Assembly (NCBI GenBank): GCA_031257725.1
Contig: JAIROD010000584.1
Location: forward strand, 1 to 5,937
Length of the DNA: 5,937 nt
Origin: Planctomycetaceae bacterium
GTDB taxonomy: Bacteria; Planctomycetota; Planctomycetia; Pirellulales; Thermoguttaceae
Direction of reading: 5' to 3'
This document shows, in pieces, positions 1 through 5,800 of the stretch. The translations under genes were made by a program, and so were the position numbers. The first letter of the stretch is position 1. Each line of letters opens with the position of its first letter. The notes beneath the pieces were generated by a model, which worked only from the letters and a program-made list of their open reading frames with translations, was not told the DNA's origin and ran no database searches.

Positions 1-120
1 TTTATTTTCTGCCCATTTGTTAACGACGGGGTTTACCCCGTGTTTTAGGGTTAAGTTGAACAACGCGGGGCAAGCCCACGCCGTTAACTTTCGGTAAATT
101 CCGAATTATGAGAGATTCCC
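1..120 (-). repeat. Dispersed palindromic repeat, copy A
   Basis: Read on the minus strand this copy runs GGGAATCTCT (end at 120), an AATTCCGAATT palindrome, then a core bounded by GTTAACGGCG-type and CGTCGTTAAC ends (core about 19-88). The core holds a GC-rich hairpin and a perfect 6-bp stem, ACGGGG/CCCCGT with a 4-nt loop (26-41). The same sequence recurs near 2113, 3866 and 5833. Positions 1-11 (TTTATTTTCTG) also match, inverted, the CAGAAAATAAA to the right of copy C, so the element continues to or past the window edge. It lies downstream of argS and in the same orientation. No ORF or transposase is associated with it. Confidence 0.85.
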
Positions 121-145
121 AAGAATTAATTATCAGATAGTTACA

Positions 146-166
146 AAAACTTTTTGCCAAAGTTTT
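146..166. other. Short AT-rich hairpin
   Basis: AAAACTTT (146-153) and AAAGTTTT (159-166) form a perfect 8-bp stem around a 5-nt loop. Only one pair is G-C, so it is weak. It sits between repeat copy A and the strong terminator hairpin; I cannot assign a function. Confidence 0.35.
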
Positions 167-192
167 AAACAACACTTGAATCCTAGTTTATC

Positions 193-237
193 ACAACACG
201 CCCAACAAATGTAAAGTTGTTGGGCGTGTTGTTTTTT
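193..237 (+). terminator. Strong intrinsic terminator hairpin, U-tract on plus strand
   Basis: ACAACACGCCCAACAA (193-208) and TTGTTGGGCGTGTTGT (217-232) are a perfect 16-bp inverted repeat around an 8-nt loop. A run of T (232-237) follows on the plus strand, the classic Rho-independent layout. On the minus strand, which is the argS direction, the stem is followed by GATAAACTAGG with no U-tract, so efficient stopping of argS transcripts is less certain, although the stem starts only about 50 bp after the argS stop codon. The plus-strand polarity suggests a plus-strand transcript entering from the left of the window, or a stem that works in both directions. Confidence 0.75.
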
Positions 238-279
238 AGGTTGTTTTCTCTGTTGGCTGCATCACGGATTGTGTGGTAT

Positions 280-2010
280 TCACATTCGTTCGACGGTTTC
301 AATACCGAGAAGTTCCAACCCTTTTTGCAATATTCGAGCGGTTAGGTCACAAAGTAGGAGTCGGCTTGTTTTGAGATGGTCGTCTTCTGCTTTCAACACC
401 GGACACTGTTCAAAAAACACGGAATACTTATTGGCTAATTCAAAAAGATAGGCGGTCAGAAAATTGGGACGATAATCCCTAAGAGCCGCCTCAACAGCTT
501 CGCCGAATTTCAGCAGTTCCAACGCCAACGCACGTTCCGCTGATTCCGTTAGCAAGAGTTTTTCAGTTTTCGTCCGTATTTCCTTGATGTCAATATTTCC
601 TTTAACAAAAATACTTTGAACTCGTGCAAAAGCGTATTGCATATAGGTTGCCGTATTGCCGTTCATGGCGAGCATTTTATCGTAATTAAAAACATAATCA
701 CTTTCACGATTTTGCGACAGATCGGCGTACACAATCGCGCCGATACCGATTCGTCGTGCAGTTTCGAGTTGTTCTGATTCGGAGAGACTTGATTTATCGT
801 TGGACTGAACGATTTCCAACGCACGTTTTTCGGCTTCATTGAGTAATCCGTTCAAGCCTACGGTATCACCGCTTCGTGTTTTGAACGGTTTACCGTCTTC
901 TCCTAAGACGGTGCCGAATTTAATGTGCGTTAATTCGACATGTTGGACTCCTGTTAGGCGTACTGTTTTGAAAAGATGTTCAAAATGGAGTGATTGCCGG
1001 AAATCGACCACATATAAAATTGCATCCGGTTTAAATGTTTCCAACCGGTAACGTATTGTTGCCAGATCGGTTGTTCCGTACAAAAATGCGCCGTCTTTTT
1101 TGCGGATTAACATTGGGACTTCTTCGTCGCCGAAAAAAACTCCAACCGCTCCATCTGTTTCCCGTGCAATTCCACGTTTCAATAAATCCTCAACGACATC
1201 GCCAAGCATGTTATGATAAAAACTTTCACCCAGTGTATAATCGAACGAAATATGCAATCGTTGATAAATTCGGTTGATTTCGTCCATTGAGTGGGGCAGT
1301 ACTTCGTTCCATATTCTGAGATTATCGGCATTTCCGGCGTGCAGTTTTGCGGTTTCCGCCAGTACTGCCGCCGCAATCTCTTCATTAGGTTCATCCGTTT
1401 TTTGACGGACAATCCGGTAAACCCGACTAAGTTCTTCGACCGGATTTTTTTGATACAATTTTTGATCCAGAAAATTTCTATAACCGTAAATAATCATTCC
1501 GAATTGAGTTCCCCAGTCGCCGAGATGATTATCGGTGATAACGCGATGTCCTTGAAACCGTAACATTCGGGCGATGGCGTTACCGATAACCGTACTGCGG
1601 ACATGACCGACATGCATTGGTTTGGCGACATTCGGACCGGAATAATCGACAATATATGTTTTCTGTTTCGCCGGTTCAATAATTGCAACACCAAGCCGGT
1701 TTTCATCATTGATTGCTTTTCGCAACAGGTCAACTAAAAATTCATTCCGTAACCGGAGATTGATGAATCCCGGTCCGGCGATTTCCGGCGGTTGACATAA
1801 ATCATTGATTTTTAATCGCGCAACAATTTCTTTGGCAACATAGTGTGGAGGTTTCGACAATTTCTTTGCTAAGGGCATGGCGAGATTAGCCTGAAAATCT
1901 CCAAACCTGGCATCTTGTGAAGGTCGAATCAAATCGAGATAGGCTTCAGGATCATCGATAAATCCTGCCAATGCCGAAGCAAAACGGTTTTTGAGTATAT
2001 TTAAAATCAT
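280..2010 (-). CDS. argS: Arginyl-tRNA synthetase (class I)
   Basis: This cytoplasmic enzyme charges tRNA-Arg with arginine using ATP. The 576-residue product is almost exactly the usual length for bacterial ArgRS. Residues about 1-95 fit the N-terminal tRNA-recognition (Add1) domain, with RFGDFQAN at 35-42 and GPGFIN at 79-84. The Rossmann catalytic core carries the HIGH-type signature HVGH (133-136) inside DYSGPNVAKPMHVGH, followed by HLGDWGTQFG (162-171). The KMSKS position is the variant GKPFKTRSG (373-381), which is normal for many ArgRS enzymes. GNTATYMQYAFARVQ (451-465) opens the C-terminal DALR anticodon-binding domain, which runs to the end. The start is ATG at 2008-2010 (minus strand) and the N-terminus matches the family; no clear Shine-Dalgarno precedes it. 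It is the only gene on its side of repeat B and seems transcribed alone. No truncation or missing key motif is visible. Confidence 0.97.
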   Translation of the reverse strand: MILNILKNRFASALAGFIDDPEAYLDLIRPSQDARFGDFQANLAMPLAKKLSKPPHYVAKEIVARLKINDLCQPPEIAGPGFINLRLRNEFLVDLLRKAINDENRLGVAIIEPAKQKTYIVDYSGPNVAKPMHVGHVRSTVIGNAIARMLRFQGHRVITDNHLGDWGTQFGMIIYGYRNFLDQKLYQKNPVEELSRVYRIVRQKTDEPNEEIAAAVLAETAKLHAGNADNLRIWNEVLPHSMDEINRIYQRLHISFDYTLGESFYHNMLGDVVEDLLKRGIARETDGAVGVFFGDEEVPMLIRKKDGAFLYGTTDLATIRYRLETFKPDAILYVVDFRQSLHFEHLFKTVRLTGVQHVELTHIKFGTVLGEDGKPFKTRSGDTVGLNGLLNEAEKRALEIVQSNDKSSLSESEQLETARRIGIGAIVYADLSQNRESDYVFNYDKMLAMNGNTATYMQYAFARVQSIFVKGNIDIKEIRTKTEKLLLTESAERALALELLKFGEAVEAALRDYRPNFLTAYLFELANKYSVFFEQCPVLKAEDDHLKTSRLLLCDLTARILQKGLELLGIETVERM

Positions 2011-2083
2011 GGAATTAAAAAGCGGTTTTAGCCGTGTTAGCGGCGATATTCTGATGAATAAATAACCGGCGGTGTCGCGAAGT

Positions 2084-2098
2084 AACTGTCTATTTTAA
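2084..2098 (-). repeat. 15-nt motif shared with the right flank of repeat C
   Basis: Read on the minus strand this is TTAAAATAGACAGTT, identical to 4103-4117 on the plus strand. In both places it follows the dispersed repeat in the same orientation. Here it lies about 75-90 bp upstream of the argS start and includes TAAAAT, which resembles a -10 box, but I found no convincing -35 partner. Confidence 0.55.
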
Positions 2099-2112
2099 TT
2101 TTTTGTCATATT

Positions 2113-2184
2113 GGTTAAGCCGAACAATGCGGGGCAAGCCCGCGCCGTTAACGTTCGGTAAATTCTGAATGATGAGAGATTTCC
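2113..2184 (-). repeat. Dispersed palindromic repeat, copy B (shortened)
   Basis: On the minus strand this copy reads GGAAATCTCT, then a region close to AATTCAGAATTTACCGAAC, then GTTAACGGCG, then a clean hairpin (GCGGG/CCCGC), and stops at the CTTAACC that precedes the second hairpin in copies A, C and D. The ACGGGG/CCCCGT hairpin and terminal CGTCGTTAAC are missing. It lies 48 bp beyond the GH43 stop codon, in the same orientation as that gene, and upstream of argS. It could serve as a 3' structure for GH43 mRNA, but without a U-tract it is not a standard terminator. Confidence 0.8.
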
Positions 2185-2232
2185 GAAAAAGGTTATTCTG
2201 TGATTTTGATTTATGGGTCTCTCTTTTATTCT

Positions 2233-3195
2233 TTACGGTCTTACATCGAGGAGTTTTTGAAGAGTTTCGGTGTCAACTTCAAAAGCGGTTCCATGTCGTG
2301 CGTGAATTGGAAAACACAGTTTGTCTGTTATATTCTTCCAATTTTTCAAGTCTTTTGATTTAACAGCGCCGAAATGTTGTTTGGTGTAACAATCGTAATA
2401 GACAAACCATTCCTTGTTAATGTTCAAGACGGTGGGACCTTCGACCCAATTTGTGTGCGAAATCACCCCTTGCACTTCAAACGGTCCCAACACCGAAGAA
2501 CCAATCGCCAATAAAATATTTTTCTTCGCTTCCGGTTTCAATGTCTCATCCTTATAAAACAAAAGATACCGTTCGCCGTCTTTGGCGAGAAAACCGTCAA
2601 TCACATTGTGATTGGGATTCCAGTACAATTTTGTTTCAGAAAAAGTTTTAAAATCTTTTGTTGTGGTGTAGTACATTCGATGATTGTAATCGGTTTCACT
2701 GGAAGCGGCGGTTTCTGTGAATTTTTTTGGAATGGTCGATGACCAGATGATGTAAAAAGTTTGCGAGGGTTGATCGTAAAACAATTCGGGTGCCCACGTA
2801 TTCCGGGTGGTTGGTTCATGTTCCATTACCGGGATGGAACGAATATCCGTCCATTCAATCAAATCACGCGAAGACGCATAACCAATACTTTTACCAGTCC
2901 ATGAACCAGTCCAGACTAAATGAAACATTCCGTCTGCGCCGCGAACAATTGACGGATCACGAACAAGTTTGCTAATTTTTTCCGGTGGTATAAAAAATGG
3001 TAGTCCTTCTTTGAGCGGTTTCCATGTTCGTCCGTCCGCGCTCCAGGCAAGATGAAGTCCGTCTTCTCCGTTCTGAGTAAAGTACGAAAAAAGCCAACGT
3101 TTCGGTGTTGGTTCCAACTCCTGACCGAAACATGGTAACACCCAAGCCGGAAATAGAATAAAAAAACAAAAAATACGAAAAAAAGGAAACATCAT
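2233..3195 (-). CDS. Secreted glycoside hydrolase family 43-type protein
   Basis: Likely an exported enzyme acting on arabinose- or xylose-containing plant polysaccharides; the substrate cannot be read from sequence. The 320-residue product starts with a hydrophobic signal peptide (about 1-24, plausible cleavage after CFG). The rest fits a single five-bladed beta-propeller: FSYFTQNGEDGLHLAWS (36-52), RDPSIVRGADGMFHLVW (79-95), GYASSRDLIEW (105-115), TWAPELFYD (133-141), VIDG (198-201), WVEGPTV (250-256), and RHGT near the end (300-303). By analogy with GH43, D80 would be the base, D200 the pKa modulator and E252 the acid; this assignment is inferred. No carbohydrate-binding domain is present. 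Two ATGs (3195 and 3192) are possible starts and neither has a clear Shine-Dalgarno. The neighbours argS and the flavoprotein give no polysaccharide-locus context, so it is an orphan here. Confidence 0.85.
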   Translation of the reverse strand: MMFPFFRIFCFFILFPAWVLPCFGQELEPTPKRWLFSYFTQNGEDGLHLAWSADGRTWKPLKEGLPFFIPPEKISKLVRDPSIVRGADGMFHLVWTGSWTGKSIGYASSRDLIEWTDIRSIPVMEHEPTTRNTWAPELFYDQPSQTFYIIWSSTIPKKFTETAASSETDYNHRMYYTTTKDFKTFSETKLYWNPNHNVIDGFLAKDGERYLLFYKDETLKPEAKKNILLAIGSSVLGPFEVQGVISHTNWVEGPTVLNINKEWFVYYDCYTKQHFGAVKSKDLKNWKNITDKLCFPIHARHGTAFEVDTETLQKLLDVRP

Positions 3196-3266
3196 ATTGG
3201 GCGTTAGAAATAGGGTTTAAATTTGTTGACCAAACTCAACTAAAAAACACCGCAATTAAAAATATC

Positions 3267-3516
3267 GTAATTATTCAGTGGTTTGGTTGTGTTCCTGAAT
3301 TTTCCGTCCCGCTAGGGACGACATCTTGGTAGAAAACAACGCAATAAAAAATCCGCATCCCGTAGGGATGTAATGTTGGTAAGATTTATTGATTCCTGGT
3401 TTTACCAACATATCATTCCTAACGGGACGGAATTTTTTTATCGACATCGTTTTCTACCAATATGTTGTCCCTATACGGGACAGAAAAATAAACATTCATC
3501 GCTACTGAATAGTTAC
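3267..3516. repeat. Small inverted repeats bounding the hairpin array
   Basis: TATTCAGT at 3272-3279 and ACTGAATA at 3504-3511 are a perfect 8-bp inverted pair enclosing the hairpin array. The wider 15-mers are GTAATTATTCAGTGG (3267-3281) and CTACTGAATAGTTAC (3502-3516). A third related copy, CCACTGAATAGATAC, lies at 3572-3586. They may mark the ends of an inserted element; no target-site duplication is evident. Confidence 0.45.
3301..3493. repeat. Four-hairpin array, two head-to-head pairs
   Basis: Four units share a short hairpin followed by a tail close to ATNTTGGTAGAAAA. Units 1 (3301-3336) and 2 (3352-3377) read plus; units 3 (3398-3437) and 4 (3449-3493) read minus. Within each pair the spacing is about 50 bp and the linker ends in an ATAAAAAA-type stretch, so the whole is a two-unit module present twice in opposite directions. 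Stems: CGTCCC/GGGACG (3305-3320), CATCCC/GGGATG (3356-3370), TGTCCC/GGGACA (3466-3482); unit 3 is imperfect. The stem differences are paired changes that keep base pairing. No ORF spans the array and no U-tract suggests simple termination. Confidence 0.8.
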
Positions 3517-3662
3517 TAGTTTAGAAAATCAGGTCGAAAATGAGGTTTGGTTAAAACGGCAATTGCAAACTCCACTGAATAGATACGAAAATTTTTAGAA
3601 ATTCATCCGATTGAATATTGGAATGCTTCCAATTGGAATAGGGACTTACTTTGTGTTTTTGA

Positions 3663-3689
3663 AAATTCCCGAAATAAAATCGGGAATTT
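3663..3689. other. Perfect 10-bp hairpin within the 21-bp repeats
   Basis: AAATTCCCGA (3663-3672) and TCGGGAATTT (3680-3689) pair perfectly around a 7-nt loop. It falls at the first clear 21-bp unit, so it may be a by-product of the repeat sequence. On neither strand does a clean T-run follow it, so it is not called a terminator. Confidence 0.4.
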
Positions 3690-3770
3690 CCGAGATGATT
3701 TAGGGAAGCCACAAAATGAAATTGGGAACACTCAAACCGAAATCCGGCACGCGCAAAATGAAAATCGGCG
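3666..3770. repeat. Degenerate 21-bp tandem repeat, five units
   Basis: Five consecutive 21-bp units start at 3666, 3687, 3708, 3729 and 3750, with rough consensus NNCNCNAAATGAAATCGGGAA. Weaker related sequence (for example 3625-3645) may extend it to the left. Since 21 is a multiple of three, each unit gives seven residues; on the plus strand one frame reads SRNKIGN, FRDDLGK, PQNEIGN, TQTEIRH, AQNENRR. The minus strand is also open (3551-3775) with a seven-residue FxF-like pattern. I do not call either frame a gene: the plus frame has no start codon and neither shows a ribosome site. It may be a decayed repeat-protein fragment or a plain minisatellite. Confidence 0.65.
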
Positions 3771-3774
3771 TTCA

Positions 3775-3788
3775 CCCGTCGTTAACAA
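3775..3788 (+). repeat. Relic end of the dispersed palindromic repeat
   Basis: CCCGTCGTTAACAA is identical to the distal end of copy A (read on the minus strand) and shares CCCGTCGTTAAC with copies C and D. Nothing else of the element is recognisable to its left, where the 21-bp repeats end. It is short, so chance is possible, but it sits just outside a full copy. Confidence 0.4.
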
Positions 3789-3824
3789 CCAAACGAAAAC
3801 GTTATTGTCTCTTTGGTTTTAATC

Positions 3825-4109
3825 TTTTTAACACGAAATACACGAACTACACGAAATAACAAGAAGGAATCTCTAATAATTCAGAATTTACCGAACGTTA
3901 ACGGCGTGGGCTTGCCCCGCGTTGTTCAACTTAACCCTAAAACACGGGGTAAACCCCGTCGTTAACTATTAATTTACTAATTAGTGTCCAGAAAATAAAA
4001 AATTGAATGATTAGAGATGCCCAAGAAAAATACAAAAAAAGATTTCTGTTGTCCTTTTCGCATCATTTTTGTGTATTTCGTGAAATTTCGTGTATTTCGT
4101 GTTTAAAAT
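3825..4109. repeat. Outer inverted repeats of a nested palindromic element
   Basis: The left arm (3825-3860) contains three 9-bp tandem units, ACACGAAAT, ACACGAACT, ACACGAAAT (3831-3857). The right arm (about 4071-4109) holds the complement of the same motif as GTGTATTTC-type units. These arms enclose copy C symmetrically, giving three nested layers of inverted repeats over about 285 bp. No coding capacity is seen. Confidence 0.65.
3866..4021 (+). repeat. Dispersed palindromic repeat, copy C (most complete)
   Basis: Ends are GGAATCTCTAATAATTCA (3866-3883) and its near complement at 4004-4021, matching at 16 of 18 positions. Inside lies the core from GTTAACGGCG (3897-3906) to CGTCGTTAAC (3957-3966), itself a 9-of-10 inverted repeat. 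The core contains a GC-rich imperfect hairpin near 3905-3921 and a perfect ACGGGG/CCCCGT stem (3944-3959). The terminal inverted repeats, small size and lack of an ORF resemble a miniature inverted-repeat element; its mobility is inferred, not shown. Confidence 0.8.
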
Positions 4110-4117
4110 AGACAGTT
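4103..4117 (+). repeat. 15-nt motif shared with the argS leader
   Basis: TTAAAATAGACAGTT is identical to the minus-strand sequence at 2084-2098. It follows repeat C here as it follows repeat B there, in the same orientation, which suggests that the homologous unit extends past the visible terminal inverted repeats. Confidence 0.5.
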
Positions 4118-4255
4118 TCACCCACGGCGTTCACCTACGGTCGCCTCGCTCTGGATTATTCACGTGAACAAGAATCACATAAAATACCGAAACAACAAAT
4201 GTTTCCGTTATGATTTGCTCTTTCCGATCCCCCAACGAAAAGCGGAATCCAACGC

Positions 4256-4283
4256 TTTACATCATGAAAAGATACGATAGAAT
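4256..4283 (+). promoter_or_regulatory. Candidate sigma70-type promoter for the flavoprotein gene
   Basis: TTTACA (4256-4261) and TAGAAT (4278-4283) each match five of six bases of the -35 and -10 consensus, with a 16-nt spacer. Transcription would begin near 4290, giving a leader of about 45 nt. This is the best promoter-like pair I found upstream of the gene, but AT-rich DNA yields such matches by chance. Confidence 0.4.
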
Positions 4284-4320
4284 AAGCCGAATTATTTATG
4301 TTCTCCGCTTTTATTTTTTC

Positions 4321-4337
4321 AAGGTATTTTTTTGATG
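4321..4337 (+). promoter_or_regulatory. Start region of the flavoprotein gene: AAGG and TTG-ATG
   Basis: AAGG (4321-4324) is a weak Shine-Dalgarno-like site. The next two possible starts are adjacent and in frame: TTG at 4332 (spacing 7 nt) and ATG at 4335 (spacing 10 nt). ATG is preferred because of the codon; the choice changes the protein by one residue. Confidence 0.45.
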
Positions 4338-5750
4338 AGTAAACCCTCCGTGAATGTTTCGAAACCGGGGCGGACTCCCATGCCGGAACAACCGACTCAA
4401 GTTCGTGCCGGGAACTTTTTAGAAGTTCCACTTGGTTATACGCCTGAAATGGCTCAAACAGAATCTTCACGTTGTATTCAATGCAAAAAACCTGCTTGTG
4501 TTGAAGGTTGTCCGGTTAGTGTCCAGATTCCGGCGTTTCTCAAACTACTCCGCGAGGGTCATTTTGCTGTTGCCGCACAGAAAATTAAAGAAACAAACGC
4601 CTTGCCGGCTGTTTGCGGTCGAGTCTGCCCGCAAGAATCACAATGCGAATCACAATGTATTCTCGGTAAAAAATCCGAACCGGTTGCCATTGGACGTTGT
4701 GAACGTTTTGCCGCTGATTATGAACGTGAAAACCATCTCGTCGAAATACCGCCAAAACAACCTCCCAATGGTCAAAAAATTGCAGTAGTTGGAGCGGGTC
4801 CTGCCGGATTAACAGTTGCAGGCGATCTGATTCTTCTGGGTTATGAAATTACAATATTCGAAGCATTTCACAAATCGGGCGGTGTTTTAATGTATGGGAT
4901 TCCGGAGTTTCGGTTGCCCAAAGCGATTGTTGAACACGAAGTTGGTTATCTTGTCCGGCTTGGCGTGCGAATTGAATTGAATCAGGTAATTGGTAAAACA
5001 TTGACGGTTGAGGAGTTGCTCGACGATTTTAACGCGGTGTTTATTGGGGTTGGGGCGGGATTGCCGATGTTTTTGAATTTGCCGGGTGAAGATTTGGGCG
5101 GAGTTTATTCCGCCAATGAATATCTTACTCGCTCAAACCTGATGAAAGCGTATCAATTTCCGCGATACGATACGCCGATTATTCGCGGGCGCAATGTTTG
5201 CGTGATTGGCGGCGGGAATGTGGCGATGGATGCCGCACGAACTGCGATACGTTTAGGTGCGGAATCCGTCAAAATTGTCTATCGCCGTTCCCGTGCCGAA
5301 CTGCCAGCGCGTGCGGAAGAGATTCATCATGCCGAAGAAGAAGGTGTTGAATTTCTGTTTCTAACCAATCCGCAACAATATCTTGGCAATGCACAGGGTA
5401 AAGTTCAGGCAATGATTTGTGATAAGATGGAGTTGGGAGAACCGGATGCGTCGGGGCGTAGGCGTCCGGTAAAGGTTGCGGATTCGGCGTTTGAGTTACC
5501 GACAGACTGTGTGATTGTGGCTGCCGGAGCGTTGGCTAATCCGCTCCTCACAAAAAACACGTCCGGACTTCAACTAAATCAACGTGGTTACATAATTGCC
5601 GACAACAACGGACGTACCAGCCGTTCTCATGTTTGGGCGGGGGGTGATATTGTTACCGGTTCTGCTACGGTCATTCTCGCGATGGGTGCAGGACGCACCG
5701 CCGCCAAAGATATAAATTGCTTTCTCCGGCAACATTCCAAAACATGGTAA
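4332..5750 (+). CDS. gltD: Glutamate synthase small-subunit-type NADPH flavoprotein (GltD/NfnL family)
   Basis: The product (471 residues from ATG 4335) is an iron-sulfur flavoprotein that passes electrons between NAD(P)H and a partner. The N-terminal ferredoxin-like part has eight cysteines for two [4Fe-4S] clusters: C47, C50, C55, C59 and C94, C98, C104, C108. The FAD site is VVGAGPAGL (151-159) with an acidic residue in IFEA, plus the late AGGD (435-438). The second nucleotide site is IGGGNVAMDAART (291-303), followed by YRRSR (316-320), basic residues consistent with NADPH preference. Length and layout match both the homotetrameric GltA/GltD type and the large NfnAB subunit. No gltB large subunit or nfnA partner is beside it, so its exact reaction (glutamate synthesis or ferredoxin-linked NADPH chemistry) is unresolved. 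All key motifs are intact. The symbol is a family-level label. Confidence 0.9.
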   Translation: MMSKPSVNVSKPGRTPMPEQPTQVRAGNFLEVPLGYTPEMAQTESSRCIQCKKPACVEGCPVSVQIPAFLKLLREGHFAVAAQKIKETNALPAVCGRVCPQESQCESQCILGKKSEPVAIGRCERFAADYERENHLVEIPPKQPPNGQKIAVVGAGPAGLTVAGDLILLGYEITIFEAFHKSGGVLMYGIPEFRLPKAIVEHEVGYLVRLGVRIELNQVIGKTLTVEELLDDFNAVFIGVGAGLPMFLNLPGEDLGGVYSANEYLTRSNLMKAYQFPRYDTPIIRGRNVCVIGGGNVAMDAARTAIRLGAESVKIVYRRSRAELPARAEEIHHAEEEGVEFLFLTNPQQYLGNAQGKVQAMICDKMELGEPDASGRRRPVKVADSAFELPTDCVIVAAGALANPLLTKNTSGLQLNQRGYIIADNNGRTSRSHVWAGGDIVTGSATVILAMGAGRTAAKDINCFLRQHSKTW

Positions 5751-5800
5751 CAATGGGCTGCTTCCAATAATACCTTTGACTGAACCGCCAATTAAAGTCC

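Larger units (their letters stand above)
3196..4331. other. 1.1-kb non-coding region packed with repeats
   Basis: This divergent intergenic region holds no convincing protein gene. In order it contains an AT-rich GH43 leader (3196-3266, no clear promoter), a four-hairpin array with small flanking inverted repeats (3267-3516), a degenerate 21-bp tandem repeat (3666-3770), a 14-nt relic of the dispersed repeat (3775-3788), a nested palindromic element containing repeat copy C (3825-4109), a 10-bp palindrome TTCACGTGAA (4159-4168), and a candidate promoter for the downstream flavoprotein (4256-4283). A frame from 3583 to 3822 is open on the plus strand but has no start codon. Confidence 0.75.

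Noticed and set aside
269..1733. Several short ORFs antisense to or in other frames of argS
   Set aside because: They are shadows of a strongly conserved synthetase gene, with no motifs of their own.
2169..2363. 64-residue plus-strand ORF
   Set aside because: It begins inside repeat B and runs antisense through the GH43 3' end; no ribosome site or domain is seen.
3129..3195. Lipoprotein signal in the GH43 N-terminus
   Set aside because: The cysteine is preceded by VLP, which does not fit the usual lipobox; an ordinary signal peptide is more likely.
3301..3493. CRISPR-like array
   Set aside because: Units are palindromic, of unequal sequence and in both orientations, and the linkers are similar to each other rather than unique spacers; no cas gene is present.
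3551..3775. 74-residue minus-strand ORF over the 21-bp repeats
   Set aside because: Its openness is explained by the frame-preserving repeat period; no start signal or family match is recognised.
4156..4470. 104-residue minus-strand ORF
   Set aside because: It overlaps the candidate promoter and the start of the well-supported flavoprotein gene on the opposite strand and shows no recognisable domain.
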